A stretch of DNA of 64,000 nucleotides from Vulcanimicrobiia bacterium (GTDB lineage: Bacteria; Vulcanimicrobiota; Vulcanimicrobiia; Vulcanimicrobiales; Vulcanimicrobiaceae): assembly GCA_025934645.1 (NCBI GenBank), contig JAICWY010000009.1, forward strand, positions 1 to 64,000, read 5' to 3'. The position numbers were made by a program, and so were the translations under genes. Below, piece after piece: positions 1 to 7,140 of this stretch. Each line of letters begins with the position of its first letter. The first letter of the stretch is position 1. The notes under the pieces are model-generated. The model saw only the letters and a program-made list of their open reading frames with translations, had not been told where the DNA came from and searched no databases.

Positions 1-1053
1 ATTTGCGAGGAGCGCCTCGATGTGATCCGCGGCGCTCATGTTGTCGGTTTCGCCGGGCTGCGTCATAACGTTGCAAACGTACATCTTCACGGCCGGCGAT
101 GCCGCAACTTCGCGCGCAATGCGGTCCACCAAAAAGTTCGGAAGAATCGACGTGTACAAGCTGCCCGGGCCGAGCACGATCGCGTCGGCTTCGCGGATCG
201 CCGTAAGCACTTCGGCAAGCGGCGCCGCATACGGCGGATCGAAGAAGACTTGCTTGATCGGTTGACCGGATTTCGAGATCGTGCTCTCGCCTTCGACGAC
301 GCTGCCGTCGGCCAAACGCGCGCACAACCGGACGATGCCCAGCGTGGATGGCAGAACGCGTCCTTTGATATTGAGCACGCGGCTCGACTCTTTGATCGCT
401 TTATCGAAATTGCCGGTGATGCCGGTCATCGCCGCGAGAAACAAATTGCCGAACGAATGACCCGTGAGGCCTTCGCCTTCGTGGAAGCGGTAGCGGAAAA
501 GATCCGTCACCATCGCTTCGTCGTCGGCGAGTGCAACCAAACAGTTTCGCACGTCGCCCGGCGGAAGAACGCCCAGCTCTTTTTGCAAGCGTCCCGAGCT
601 GCCGCCGTCATCGCTCACGGTGACGACCGCGGTGAGATTCATCGTCTTGCGTTTCAAGCCGCGCAGCAGCGTGGAGAGCCCGGTTCCCCCGCCGATCGCG
701 ACGATCTTGTACCCGTTGCGCAGACGCATGTCGTATAGCGTGTCGACGATGCGGTCGTTGGTGCCGCGCACTGCGCTCGCGCGCAAAATCGCAAGCAGCC
801 ATTGGCGGATGCCCAGGAAGATCAGCGCGATCCCGATGATGATGAAGATCCACGCCAAATATCCCGGCGAGAAGTAGTCGTCGACGAAACTATCGACGAT
901 CTCATTTGCGTGCAGATCGAACCCGATCGCTACCAAATAGCGATCGAGCCCGTTCACCAACAGCAGAATACCCGCGATCGCCACGAGCAGCCAGCGCTTT
1001 ACGCCCAGGCCCGGGTACGCCCAACGCAAGAAGGGCGGAAGGCGCTGCATCAT
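1..1053 (-). CDS. yvcK: YvcK/CofD-family gluconeogenesis factor, 3' end outside window
   Basis: Translating the minus strand from the ATG at 1053 gives an uninterrupted frame to position 1, so the C-terminus lies outside the window. Two hydrophobic segments come first (about residues 20-40 and 65-90). The conserved YvcK core then begins near residue 110 with KIVAIGGGTGLSTLLRGLK and TVSDDGGSSGRL. YvcK proteins bind nucleotide-sugar or CofD-like ligands and influence central carbon metabolism and envelope synthesis. The two N-terminal membrane segments mark the membrane-anchored subtype. The start overlaps the rapZ stop (ATGA). rapZ-yvcK-whiA is a classic order, so whiA is expected just beyond the edge. 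Confidence 0.9.
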   Translation of the reverse strand, partial: MMQRLPPFLRWAYPGLGVKRWLLVAIAGILLLVNGLDRYLVAIGFDLHANEIVDSFVDDYFSPGYLAWIFIIIGIALIFLGIRQWLLAILRASAVRGTNDRIVDTLYDMRLRNGYKIVAIGGGTGLSTLLRGLKRKTMNLTAVVTVSDDGGSSGRLQKELGVLPPGDVRNCLVALADDEAMVTDLFRYRFHEGEGLTGHSFGNLFLAAMTGITGNFDKAIKESSRVLNIKGRVLPSTLGIVRLCARLADGSVVEGESTISKSGQPIKQVFFDPPYAAPLAEVLTAIREADAIVLGPGSLYTSILPNFLVDRIAREVAASPAVKMYVCNVMTQPGETDNMSAADHIEALLAN

Positions 1054-1916
1054 CGGACGGCGTCTCGCGTATCGAGATAGAGATCTGCCTGTCCCTGCCG
1101 GTCCAAATGCTCGTACAATTTGCGAGCGACGTAGACGGAGCGATGGCGGCCGCCGGTGCAGCCGACGCCGATCGTTACCTGGGACTTTCCTTCGGTGAGG
1201 AACCGGGGCATCAGGAAATCCATCATGTCGTATATCTGTTTGAGGAACGGTGCCGTGGACGGGTCTGTTTCAATGTACTGCGCGACTGCCGGATCCGCGC
1301 CGGTGAGCGGCCGCAGCGGTTCGATGTAATTGGGATTGTGGAGAAACCGCACGTCGTACAGCATGTCCAAATCGAGCGGGATGCCGTACTTGAATCCGAA
1401 GGCCACGATGGTCACGGAAAGCTGCCGGTCGGGACTGGAGGGAGCGAACGAGGCCGTGATGCGTTCTTTCAAATCGCCGTGCGTGAGCGTGGTCGTGTCG
1501 AGTACGTGCGAAGCGAGCGCCCGCAACGGGGCGGTCGTGGTGCGTTCCACGGCGATTGCCTCGCGCAGCGAGCCGGCCGAGGCAAACGGATGGCGGCGCC
1601 GCGTTTCGCTATAACGCCGGACGAGCACGTCGTCGCGCGCGTCCAAAAACAGAATTTGCGGGCGTACGCCGTCGCGCGAGAGTTCCTCGAGCAGCGGCAC
1701 GGCTTCGCCGAGCGCGCCGCCGCTGCGCACGTCGAGCGCGATGGCGACCTCACGCACCTGCGCATCGCGCAGGAGTGCGAGCGTTTGCGAAACGAGTTTC
1801 GGCGGAAGGTTATCTACACAGTAGAAACCCAAATCCTCAAGCGTTTTCATTGCCTGACTTTTGCCGGCGCCCGAGAGGCCGGTGACGAAAACCAGCCGGG
1901 AGCGTTCAACCCTCAT
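1050..1916 (-). CDS. rapZ: RapZ/YvcJ-family nucleotide-binding protein (P-loop)
   Basis: The 288-residue protein has a Walker A motif GLSGAGKSQ near residue 12, followed by LEDLGFYCVDNLPP and the C-terminal GCTGGRHRSVY signature. All are diagnostic of RapZ/YvcJ, which binds nucleotides and, in E. coli, adapts the small RNA GlmZ to RNase E. The start at 1916 was chosen because homologues begin a few residues before the P-loop. The frame stays open further upstream, but that part reads as the antisense of the DUF2203 gene. Its ATG shares the CATG at 1914-1917 with the divergent gene, so its promoter and leader must lie inside that gene. yvcK follows with a 4-nt overlap. Confidence 0.92.
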   Translation of the reverse strand: MRVERSRLVFVTGLSGAGKSQAMKTLEDLGFYCVDNLPPKLVSQTLALLRDAQVREVAIALDVRSGGALGEAVPLLEELSRDGVRPQILFLDARDDVLVRRYSETRRRHPFASAGSLREAIAVERTTTAPLRALASHVLDTTTLTHGDLKERITASFAPSSPDRQLSVTIVAFGFKYGIPLDLDMLYDVRFLHNPNYIEPLRPLTGADPAVAQYIETDPSTAPFLKQIYDMMDFLMPRFLTEGKSQVTIGVGCTGGRHRSVYVARKLYEHLDRQGQADLYLDTRDAVR

Positions 1917-2313
1917 GAAACTGTTTTCGCCCGAAAAGGCCAACGCCCTCATCCCCAAAGTGGCCCCTTTGGTTGAGGAACTTTGGACGAAGCGGCGTGA
2001 CCTCGCGATCCGGCTGCTCGAAACGGACCCGGTGCTGCGCGGCATCGAGCCCGCGCCGCAGCGCCGCATGGCCACGCCCCGCTCGCCGTTCAAGCCCGGG
2101 CGCTTCAGCGAGCAGAAGGCCGAGATCGTGCGGATCATCAACCGCATCGAAGCCTACGGGTGCATCGTGAAAGACATCGATCTGGGGCTGGTCGACTTCC
2201 CGTCCATGCGCGAAGGCCGCGCGATCTATCTTTGCTGGAAAGCCGGCGAAGCGCAGATCACGCATTGGCACGCAATGGACGAGGGGTTTGCGGAACGCAA
2301 ACCCCTCGAGTAA
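1915..2313 (+). CDS. DUF2203 family protein
   Basis: This 132-residue protein opens with KLFSPEKANALIPKV and ends with VKDIDLGLVDFPS, YLCWKAGE and a WHAMDEGFAERKPL segment. These match my memory of the DUF2203 family throughout its length. The function of the family is unknown. The ATG at 1915 fits the family N-terminus and has a GGGAG about 12 nt upstream, inside rapZ. The reading frame is open upstream, but that stretch is antisense rapZ. It is divergent from rapZ with overlapping start codons, so the two genes probably share a control region embedded in coding sequence. Confidence 0.85.
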   Translation: MKLFSPEKANALIPKVAPLVEELWTKRRDLAIRLLETDPVLRGIEPAPQRRMATPRSPFKPGRFSEQKAEIVRIINRIEAYGCIVKDIDLGLVDFPSMREGRAIYLCWKAGEAQITHWHAMDEGFAERKPLE

Positions 2314-2337
2314 CAACAACTGGATCGAAAGCAGCGC

Positions 2338-2742
2338 CTACGGCGTGGTGACCGTGGCCTGAACCGGGATGAAATCTTCGGCCAAACCTTGTAGGCGGAC
2401 CTCGCCGAATTCGGCGGTATAGGCGCCGGCCTCGAGGCTTTTGATCTCGCCGACTTCGGGCACGTTCGCGAGCTGCGGAATCTTCGAACGGATCTCGTCC
2501 GGGATGCGCACCTTATCGCCGACCGACAGCGCGCCCTGATCCCATAGCGCGTTCAGGCTCTCGAGCAGCATGGGCAGCGGAATGCCGTAGTCTTCGCTGA
2601 TGGCGCCGATCGTGTGCGATTCGCTAATCGCGCAGTTCGAGCAACCGCCCAAATGGAACTTCGCGAATACTCGCCGCGCGCCCGCGTGCGCCTTGAATGC
2701 TTGATCGACCGTCATGTCGGGGGTAAACCGTTGCTCGCTCAC
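2338..2742 (-). CDS. DUF1858-type redox-disulfide domain protein
   Basis: The 134-residue protein starts at a GTG at 2742 with AGGAG six to seven bases upstream. Residues 5-45 carry the DUF1858 pattern: FTPDMTVDQAFKAHAGARRV, then GGCSNCAISE with a CxxC pair. DUF1858 domains accompany hybrid-cluster and other redox proteins and are thought to form a redox-active disulfide. The remaining 85 residues are acidic and hydrophilic, with no motif I recognise. It lies just downstream of RNase P RNA on the same strand and may be co-transcribed with it. Its function is not known. Confidence 0.75.
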   Translation of the reverse strand: MSEQRFTPDMTVDQAFKAHAGARRVFAKFHLGGCSNCAISESHTIGAISEDYGIPLPMLLESLNALWDQGALSVGDKVRIPDEIRSKIPQLANVPEVGEIKSLEAGAYTAEFGEVRLQGLAEDFIPVQATVTTP

Positions 2743-2807
2743 TTGAATCTCCTGTATCCTCCGGGGCTTTCCTTCGCCTAGAACGTACCCATCGCCCCTT
2801 GGGTTGC

Positions 2808-3169
2808 GCGGAGTACGCCTGTAAGCCGGATTCTGTACCGCGGCATAACGCCGCGGCGACGGCCATCTCTCTGGGACGCGCGTTGCCGCGCGCCTCGATG
2901 CGACTTGGCTCGTGCGGACGGGCCGTCCGTTTTTATCGAGCGCGTCTTGCTTCAGGTGGGGTTTACCCGAGCGCGCGTCTCCGCGCGGCTCCGGGAGCTC
3001 TTACCTCCCGATTTCACCCTTGCCGAGCTGAGAATGAATCTCAGCTCGGCGGTATGTTTCTGTGGCACTTTCCTTCGGGTCGCCCCGACAGGACGTTATC
3101 CTGCACCTTGCCCTGTGAAGCCCGGACTTTCCTCACCGCAATGCGGCGCGGCCGTCCGGCGTACTCCGC
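2808..3169 (-). ncRNA. rnpB: RNase P RNA (M1 RNA)
   Basis: Read on the minus strand, the region contains GAGGAAAGTCCGGGCT near the 5' end (about 3118-3135) and ACAGAATCCGGCTTAC near the 3' end (about 2820-2840). These are the universally conserved bacterial RNase P RNA ends. The termini pair perfectly as helix P1: GCGGAGTACGCC at 3169-3158 with GGCGTACTCCGC at 2819-2808. The length of about 362 nt and the internal GC-rich hairpins (for example 3023-3051) fit the ancestral type A. RNase P RNA removes tRNA 5' leaders. Exact ends are set from P1 only. Confidence 0.93.
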
Positions 3170-3176
3170 GAGGCGC

Positions 3177-3182
3177 AGTATA
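3177..3182 (-). promoter_or_regulatory. -10 element of rnpB
   Basis: On the minus strand TATACT lies eight bases before the rnpB P1 helix, the expected distance for a start at about 3169. The region where a -35 should be (TTCGAT-like) is weak. The promoter sits just past the stop codon of the DUF4397 lipoprotein gene. Confidence 0.55.
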
Positions 3183-3188
3183 GCATGT

Positions 3189-4064
3189 TTAGCCGTTCTT
3201 ATCGAATGCGCCGATGAAGAACGCCTTCGTGCTCGCATTGACGCCGGCGGGAAGCGCCGTAACAGGTGAGGTGGATGCGGCCGGCCCGTCAACCAAATAC
3301 AGTGAAAGATTTCCCGTATCACAGGGCAGCGCGTTGCTGCTGCACTGCGTGGAAAATTGACTGGGCGTACCGGTCATGCCGCTCGCGGGACTCACTGCGT
3401 AGAATGCGATCGGCGCGTTGAGCGCGGTGCTTGGCAAACCTTGCGGTGTCGTTTCCGCGCTTAAGGCGACGGGCTGTCCGAGCGGATTGCTCGCCGCGGT
3501 GTTGTTATTGAAATATCCGAACTGAATCGATCCCGGATTGGTGGATTGCACGAACGGTGCGGCGTAATGGAAATTCACCGCCGCTCCGCCGCCCGGCGTG
3601 TTGAACGGCTGTTCTGCCGTCGTGAGCAGTTGCAGTGTCGGCGTACTGCCGTAGCTGGGGTGCAATTCGCCTGCGAGTTCCAAACTGTAACGGAAGCCGC
3701 CGTTAACGGCCAATGCCGCGCTCGGAATCGCAATCTGATTGCCGTTCGCGTCGCGCAGTACGATAGCGTGGTTTCCCGCATTCAAATTGACCGCGTACGT
3801 CGTCGCTTGACCGTACGCAACGGTGCAACTCGAGCCGGTAGATCCGCTGCTGCAAAATTGCTGCTGATTGTCGATGAAGATTTGAACCGGACCCGCATCG
3901 GGAGACCCGTTCACGAAGCGGACTTGCGCGCTGTTTCCGCCCGGACCGAAGCTGCTGATGGGCCCTAGAACGCCGCCGCTGCCGCCGCCGCAAGCGGTGA
4001 GCGCGAGTGCTGCAAGACCCGCCAGTGCCGGCGCAACCGAGCGGGCGCGGAGAGAGAAGTGCAT
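3189..4064 (-). CDS. DUF4397-containing lipoprotein
   Basis: The 291-residue protein begins with a lipoprotein signal peptide ending in LAALALTAC (lipobox cysteine near residue 26), followed by a Gly/Ser-rich linker. From about residue 45 the sequence VRFVNGSPDAGPVQIFIDN matches DUF4397, a beta-sandwich domain of exported proteins. An immunoglobulin-like repeat pattern seems to continue to the C-terminus. The ATG at 4064 follows GGGGA at suitable spacing. The open frame further upstream runs into tRNA genes and was discarded. It probably sits on the cell surface. No substrate can be inferred. Confidence 0.8.
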   Translation of the reverse strand: MHFSLRARSVAPALAGLAALALTACGGGSGGVLGPISSFGPGGNSAQVRFVNGSPDAGPVQIFIDNQQQFCSSGSTGSSCTVAYGQATTYAVNLNAGNHAIVLRDANGNQIAIPSAALAVNGGFRYSLELAGELHPSYGSTPTLQLLTTAEQPFNTPGGGAAVNFHYAAPFVQSTNPGSIQFGYFNNNTAASNPLGQPVALSAETTPQGLPSTALNAPIAFYAVSPASGMTGTPSQFSTQCSSNALPCDTGNLSLYLVDGPAASTSPVTALPAGVNASTKAFFIGAFDKNG

Positions 4065-4173
4065 TGTGTGAGTTCCCCCAAATCGTGAAAGAGTGGTTGG
4101 GCGTTGCGGTTTGTACCGCCGCGCCGCGCACGTCACACGCTGCGTCTGTTCGCTTGCCGGACAGAAGAAGAAA

Positions 4174-4195
4174 CGGCCCGGCGATTGCCGGACCG
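4174..4195 (-). terminator. Intrinsic terminator after tRNA-Ala(GGC)
   Basis: The minus-strand RNA forms CGGTCCGGC-aatc-GCCGGGCCG, a 9-bp stem with one G-U pair and a 4-nt loop, followed by TTTCTTCTTCT. It lies directly downstream of the tRNA-Ala pair. Confidence 0.75.
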
Positions 4196-4201
4196 TTGAA
4201 C

Positions 4202-4277
4202 TGGTGGAGGCAAGGAGACTCGAACTCCTGACCCTCTGCATGCCATGCAGATGCTCTACCAACTGAGCTATGCCCCC
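4202..4277 (-). tRNA. tRNA-Ala (anticodon GGC)
   Basis: The minus strand folds into a complete cloverleaf. The acceptor GGGGGCA pairs with TGCCTCC, including the G3-U70 wobble that identifies alanine tRNAs. The anticodon stem TCTGC/GCAGA encloses loop ATGGCAT with anticodon GGC. The T-arm contains GTTCGAGTC. CCA is encoded (4202-4204). It is the second of two alanine tRNAs in tandem. Confidence 0.95.
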
Positions 4278-4332
4278 CGGAACGACCGCCTTGATTCCTT
4301 GCGGTTCCGGCGATTCCTACGGAAGAAAAATC

Positions 4333-4405
4333 TGGAGACGACAGGATTCGAACCTGCGACATCCTGCTTGCAAAGCAGGCGCTCTACCAACTGAGCTACG
4401 TCCCC
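4333..4405 (-). tRNA. tRNA-Ala (anticodon TGC)
   Basis: The minus strand gives acceptor GGGGACG/CGTCTCC with a G3-U70 pair, anticodon stem CCTGC/GCAGG, loop TTTGCAA (anticodon TGC) and T-loop GTTCGAATC. CCA is not encoded, unlike its neighbour. It is not next to an rRNA operon, where this species often occurs. Confidence 0.95.
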
Positions 4406-4515
4406 AAATGCGCTGTCGTTGTTTGAGGGACTTGCCGTCCCAACCTTCATACTCCGTTCATCCCTATCTGCGACACTTATCGGACGCGCATACTGAAGTC
4501 CGGAGGGCGAGTCGC

Positions 4516-5253
4516 ATGTTGGCAGCGCTCGTGTTGGGTCTGGCGGTCAGCGCGCCGCAGTGCTGGGACGTTTACGACGGAGCGCTGCGACACAGCGCCG
4601 CGGCATCCCACCCCGCGTTCGTAAGTTACGACGAACGCATCCGCATCACAGAGGACGAATTTCCGCTGGTCCGAAGCCGCGCGCACATCGATTACCGCGA
4701 CGACGGCATAGCGCGCGTCTTAGACGAACGGTACAACTTCGAGCCGCTCGTGACGCGCCACGCGGAACCGGGGCCGCCCGTGATTGGTCCGTACGGAAGA
4801 AATCGCAACGCATGGTTGCCGCAGGATTCGGATCTGCCGGTCATTGCCGACGTGCGCAGTGAAGGCGCGGTGACCTGCACCCTTGCCGAAACGGTCATGT
4901 ACAAGGGCCGCCTTTCACACCATCTCATTTTCAGCGGCGGACACGTCGACGATCGTCCGGGCGTAAAAGAGATGTGGATCGACGCCAAAACCTCGGACGT
5001 CTGGAAACTCATCGTCAGCGGACCGGTCGTGTTCGCCGACGATCCGGGAAGCAAAACGGAACTAGCCGATTTCGAAGTGGAACTTGGATACGTCGGGCCG
5101 TACTTGCTCGTCAATCACGTCGTGTGGAAATGCCGCCGTCACGAATTCTCGCAGTACGCGACGTATTTCGCGGAGTACACGATGAACGCGTTCTCATTTC
5201 CGGCAGAATTACCGGCATCGTACTTTGCGCAGAAGACGGTCGCGATTCCGTAG
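4516..5253 (+). CDS. Secreted protein of unknown function
   Basis: The 245-residue product starts at ATG 4516, preceded by GGAGGGCGAG. The first 16 residues (MLAALVLGLAVSAPQC) look like a short signal peptide. The mature part is rich in acidic and aromatic residues and has a beta-strand-like alternation. Segments such as VKEMWIDAKTSDVWKLIVSG and DFEVELGYVGPYLLVNHVVW resemble outer-membrane lipoprotein-sorting or LolA-like beta sheets, but only loosely. It lies between tRNA genes, and I recognise no family. The frame is open further upstream, but that part covers the tRNA-Ala genes. Confidence 0.7.
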   Translation: MLAALVLGLAVSAPQCWDVYDGALRHSAAASHPAFVSYDERIRITEDEFPLVRSRAHIDYRDDGIARVLDERYNFEPLVTRHAEPGPPVIGPYGRNRNAWLPQDSDLPVIADVRSEGAVTCTLAETVMYKGRLSHHLIFSGGHVDDRPGVKEMWIDAKTSDVWKLIVSGPVVFADDPGSKTELADFEVELGYVGPYLLVNHVVWKCRRHEFSQYATYFAEYTMNAFSFPAELPASYFAQKTVAIP

Positions 5254-5304
5254 ACCGTTTCTGGTGCGGACGCGGCGCGCTCTTTAGACTGCATGTGGGG
5301 GAAA

Positions 5305-5381
5305 TGGTGGGCCACCACGGACTCGAACCGCGGACCCCCGCCTTATCAAGGCGATGCTCTAACCAACTGAGCTAGTGGCCC
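5305..5381 (-). tRNA. tRNA-Ile (anticodon GAT)
   Basis: The minus strand folds with a perfect acceptor GGGCCAC/GTGGCCC, anticodon loop TTGATAA (anticodon GAT), T-loop GTTCGAGTC and an encoded CCA (5305-5307). It is solitary and is not linked to rRNA genes here. Confidence 0.95.
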
Positions 5382-5480
5382 AAACCGAAGGAGCCTAGTA
5401 CACCGTGGTGCGCGACCACTCCTCTTGAATTTCAACAAAACGTCCCCTCCGACTTATGCAGCAAGATGCGGCGAAAACAT

Positions 5481-5501
5481 GGCCCCGGTGTTACCGGGGC
5501 C
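5481..5501 (-). terminator. Terminator after the transglycosylase gene pair
   Basis: GGCCCCGGT/ACCGGGGCC is a perfect 9-bp stem with a 3-nt loop, followed on the minus strand by ATGTTTTCG. It begins four bases beyond the stop codon of the 70-residue gene, so it most likely ends that transcript. Confidence 0.7.
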
Positions 5502-5505
5502 GCAT

Positions 5506-5718
5506 CTAAATCATCGCGATGTATTTTTTGAGCGCTTCGTCGTCAGCCTTGAGTTGCGCGAGCATCATGTCGCGCAGCACGTTCGCCTCGCGCTGCAACT
5601 CCGCTTGCGTTTGCATTCGCTCGTCGAACTGCGCCTGCTGCGCGGCCACCTCGTCGCTCGCCGGTTTCGCCGCGGCGCGCGCCGTAGCGCGCACCGCCGT
5701 TCTGCTGCGATCGATCAT
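5506..5718 (-). CDS. Small helical protein, paralogue of the neighbouring C-terminal tail
   Basis: This 70-residue, probably all-helical protein has the tail VLRDMMLAQLKADDEALKKY. It closely parallels the end of the gene upstream, TLRDVQMQQRKADDTITKKF, and both have a Gln/Met-rich helix just before. Its ATG overlaps the upstream stop (ATGA), so the two are probably translationally coupled. There is no signal peptide or cysteine. Small helical proteins encoded next to a lytic transglycosylase are a pattern of envelope-spanning secretion systems, but I cannot assign it to a known needle, filament or chaperone family. Confidence 0.65.
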   Translation of the reverse strand: MIDRSRTAVRATARAAAKPASDEVAAQQAQFDERMQTQAELQREANVLRDMMLAQLKADDEALKKYIAMI

Positions 5719-6083
5719 TCGGTGATGGTCTGGATGAATTTCTTGGTGATGGTGTCGTCGGCTTTACGCTGCTGCATCTGCACGTCCCGTAAGGTGTTCA
5801 CTTGGCGCATTTGCTCCGAGCGCTCGTCCATCATCTGGTCGAAAGCCTCCGACTGCATTTGCATCTGCTCCTGATGCCGCATCTGCTCGGCGTACATGGA
5901 AAGCTGGAACGCCTCGTCGGCCGCATTGAGCCCGCCCATCGCGGCGTTCCCCATATTGCCCGCGACGTTGCCCGCGCCGCCGCCGCTGAACGCGCTGATG
6001 GCACCCACACCGGCGGCCACGTAAGGATTGCCGGTTTCCACCAGCGTGGTAAGCCCGGTGGTCAGGCCGCCCAAGAGATTCAT
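5715..6083 (-). CDS. Possible internal-start product: 122-residue helical protein
   Basis: Inside the transglycosylase frame the minus strand reads AAAGGAGTAAGC then ATG, the best ribosome-binding site nearby. Translation from 6083 would give 122 residues: a Gly-rich hydrophobic region (LLGGLTTGLTTLVETG and GAISAFSGGGAG), then a Gln/Met helix ending in KKFIQTITE. The same DNA contains TAATAA just before the site in another frame. That is what would be expected if the two parts were once separate genes now joined by a small indel. Whether both forms exist cannot be told from sequence. Confidence 0.5.
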   Translation of the reverse strand: MNLLGGLTTGLTTLVETGNPYVAAGVGAISAFSGGGAGNVAGNMGNAAMGGLNAADEAFQLSMYAEQMRHQEQMQMQSEAFDQMMDERSEQMRQVNTLRDVQMQQRKADDTITKKFIQTITE

Positions 6084-6593
6084 GCTTACTCCTTTATTAT
6101 CGTAGAATGACGGCGAGCCGCCGCCGAGGCCCGCATAATGACGGAGAACCGAATCGGCATAGCCCAGCCGCGCGCCGCCGCCCCAAGCCGTGACGGTGCC
6201 GCGAGCGTGCGGGTCGCCCGCGTTATAGGCGCAGAGCGCGGCCCGGGTGTCGCCGTACCGGCGCAGAAGGCCGGCCAGCAAGCCGGCTGCGTAATCCGCG
6301 TTAGCCCCGGGGTCCATCGCGGCCGCGCTGCGGGCAAAGCCGTGATAGCGATCGTCGATCTGGAAGAGGCCGCGCCCGTGGCCGCCGTCGCCGACGATAT
6401 TGCGGCCCGCGTTGCTTGCCGGCCCGCCCGTCTCTTGGGCCGCCACGGCAGCCAGCAGGCGCGGGTTGAGCCCGTGGCGCGCCGCGGCACCGGCGATTTG
6501 GGAGGCATAGGCCACCCCGTGCGACGCCAGGTCGCGTGCGGCGGCAGAGACACTTGAAATGCTCGTCATGGTGCCTATCAATCCCGCCGACAT
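5715..6593 (-). CDS. Lytic transglycosylase (SLT domain) with helical C-terminal extension
   Basis: The 292-residue frame carries a soluble lytic transglycosylase domain at about residues 30-150: NPRLLAAVAAQETGG with the catalytic Glu, GHGRGLFQID, and CAYNAGDPHARG. Such domains cleave peptidoglycan glycan strands. A glycine-rich hydrophobic stretch and a Gln/Met-rich helix follow to the end. The start could be 6593 or the in-frame ATG at 6569. No classical signal peptide is evident. A strong Shine-Dalgarno sequence and ATG occur in frame at 6083 (see the separate entry), so the C-terminal half may also be made alone. The gene is divergent from the DUF177 operon. Confidence 0.8.
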   Translation of the reverse strand: MSAGLIGTMTSISSVSAAARDLASHGVAYASQIAGAAARHGLNPRLLAAVAAQETGGPASNAGRNIVGDGGHGRGLFQIDDRYHGFARSAAAMDPGANADYAAGLLAGLLRRYGDTRAALCAYNAGDPHARGTVTAWGGGARLGYADSVLRHYAGLGGGSPSFYDNKGVSMNLLGGLTTGLTTLVETGNPYVAAGVGAISAFSGGGAGNVAGNMGNAAMGGLNAADEAFQLSMYAEQMRHQEQMQMQSEAFDQMMDERSEQMRQVNTLRDVQMQQRKADDTITKKFIQTITE

Positions 6594-6599
6594 CCGGGT

Positions 6600-6629
6600 T
6601 TGACAAGGCGCTCCCGCGGGGTCTACAAT
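6600..6629 (+). promoter_or_regulatory. Sigma-70-type promoter of the DUF177-fab operon
   Basis: A consensus -35 TTGACA (6600-6605) and a near-consensus -10 TACAAT (6624-6629) are separated by 18 bp. The predicted start is about 6636, 42 nt before the DUF177 ATG. It is the best-matching promoter I found in the window. Confidence 0.8.
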
Positions 6630-6641
6630 GTCTCGAGTTTA

Positions 6642-6668
6642 GAAGGCCCCCATCGCCGGGCGGCCTTC
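6642..6668 (+). promoter_or_regulatory. Leader hairpin before the DUF177 start
   Basis: GAAGGCC (6642-6648) pairs with GGCCTTC (6662-6668) across a 13-nt loop, ending nine bases before the start codon. No good Shine-Dalgarno sequence is seen, so the hairpin occupies the region where the ribosome would bind. A regulatory role is speculative. Confidence 0.35.
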
Positions 6669-6677
6669 CTCTATGTT

Positions 6678-7136
6678 ATGGCTTCGTATAAGGTTGATGT
6701 CGGCGGCCTGCTCGCCGGTGGACGGCAACGTCTTGTGGTGGATCAGCAGGTCGAACTCGAGCCGTTCGAGGGGGTAACCTTCGAGCCGGCGCGCGTACAT
6801 CTGGAGATGCACGCGACCGGGGAGGTGCTCGAGATCGCCGGCACGCTCGATACGGAGTTCCATGGCGAGTGCGACAGATGTTTGGGCGAGGTCGCGCGCG
6901 AGATGCACGTCGACGTCGACGAACAGCTCGATACCGGACCGGAAGCTCAAAAGGATCCGTTCGGAGCGAGCAACGTCCTCACGGGCGATCGTTTGGATTT
7001 AAAAGATTTGGCAACGCAGCTCGTGTGCAGCGCCATTCCGCTCGGACTTCTGTGCGGAGAAGACTGCAAGGGCATTTGCCCGGTCTGCGGAGAGAACAAA
7101 AACACGGGCGCGTGCACGTGTGTGACGGAGACTTAA
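6678..7136 (+). CDS. yceD: DUF177/YceD family protein
   Basis: The 152-residue protein shows the DUF177 hallmarks: GECDRCLGEV near residue 65, and the C-terminal LLCGEDCKGICPVCGENKN with paired cysteines. YceD is encoded immediately upstream of rpmF in most bacteria and is linked to 23S rRNA/50S assembly, although its biochemistry is unsettled. The start at 6678 follows the predicted transcription start by 42 nt. rpmF begins four bases after its stop, as in the canonical order. Confidence 0.9.
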   Translation: MASYKVDVGGLLAGGRQRLVVDQQVELEPFEGVTFEPARVHLEMHATGEVLEIAGTLDTEFHGECDRCLGEVAREMHVDVDEQLDTGPEAQKDPFGASNVLTGDRLDLKDLATQLVCSAIPLGLLCGEDCKGICPVCGENKNTGACTCVTET

Positions 7137-7140
7137 AACA

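Noticed and set aside
906-1976. A 356-codon open frame on the plus strand opposite rapZ
   Set aside because: Its translation is Arg/Ala-rich with no motif, while the minus strand encodes RapZ with full signatures. It is a high-GC antisense shadow.
4202-5381. Part of an rRNA operon, because tRNA-Ala(TGC) and tRNA-Ile(GAT) usually sit between 16S and 23S genes
   Set aside because: No rRNA sequence is present, and the tRNAs are separated by a protein gene in this stretch.
5506-5718. Calling the 70-residue protein a type III secretion needle subunit
   Set aside because: The size and helical tail are suggestive, but there is no convincing needle motif and no secretion-system gene nearby.
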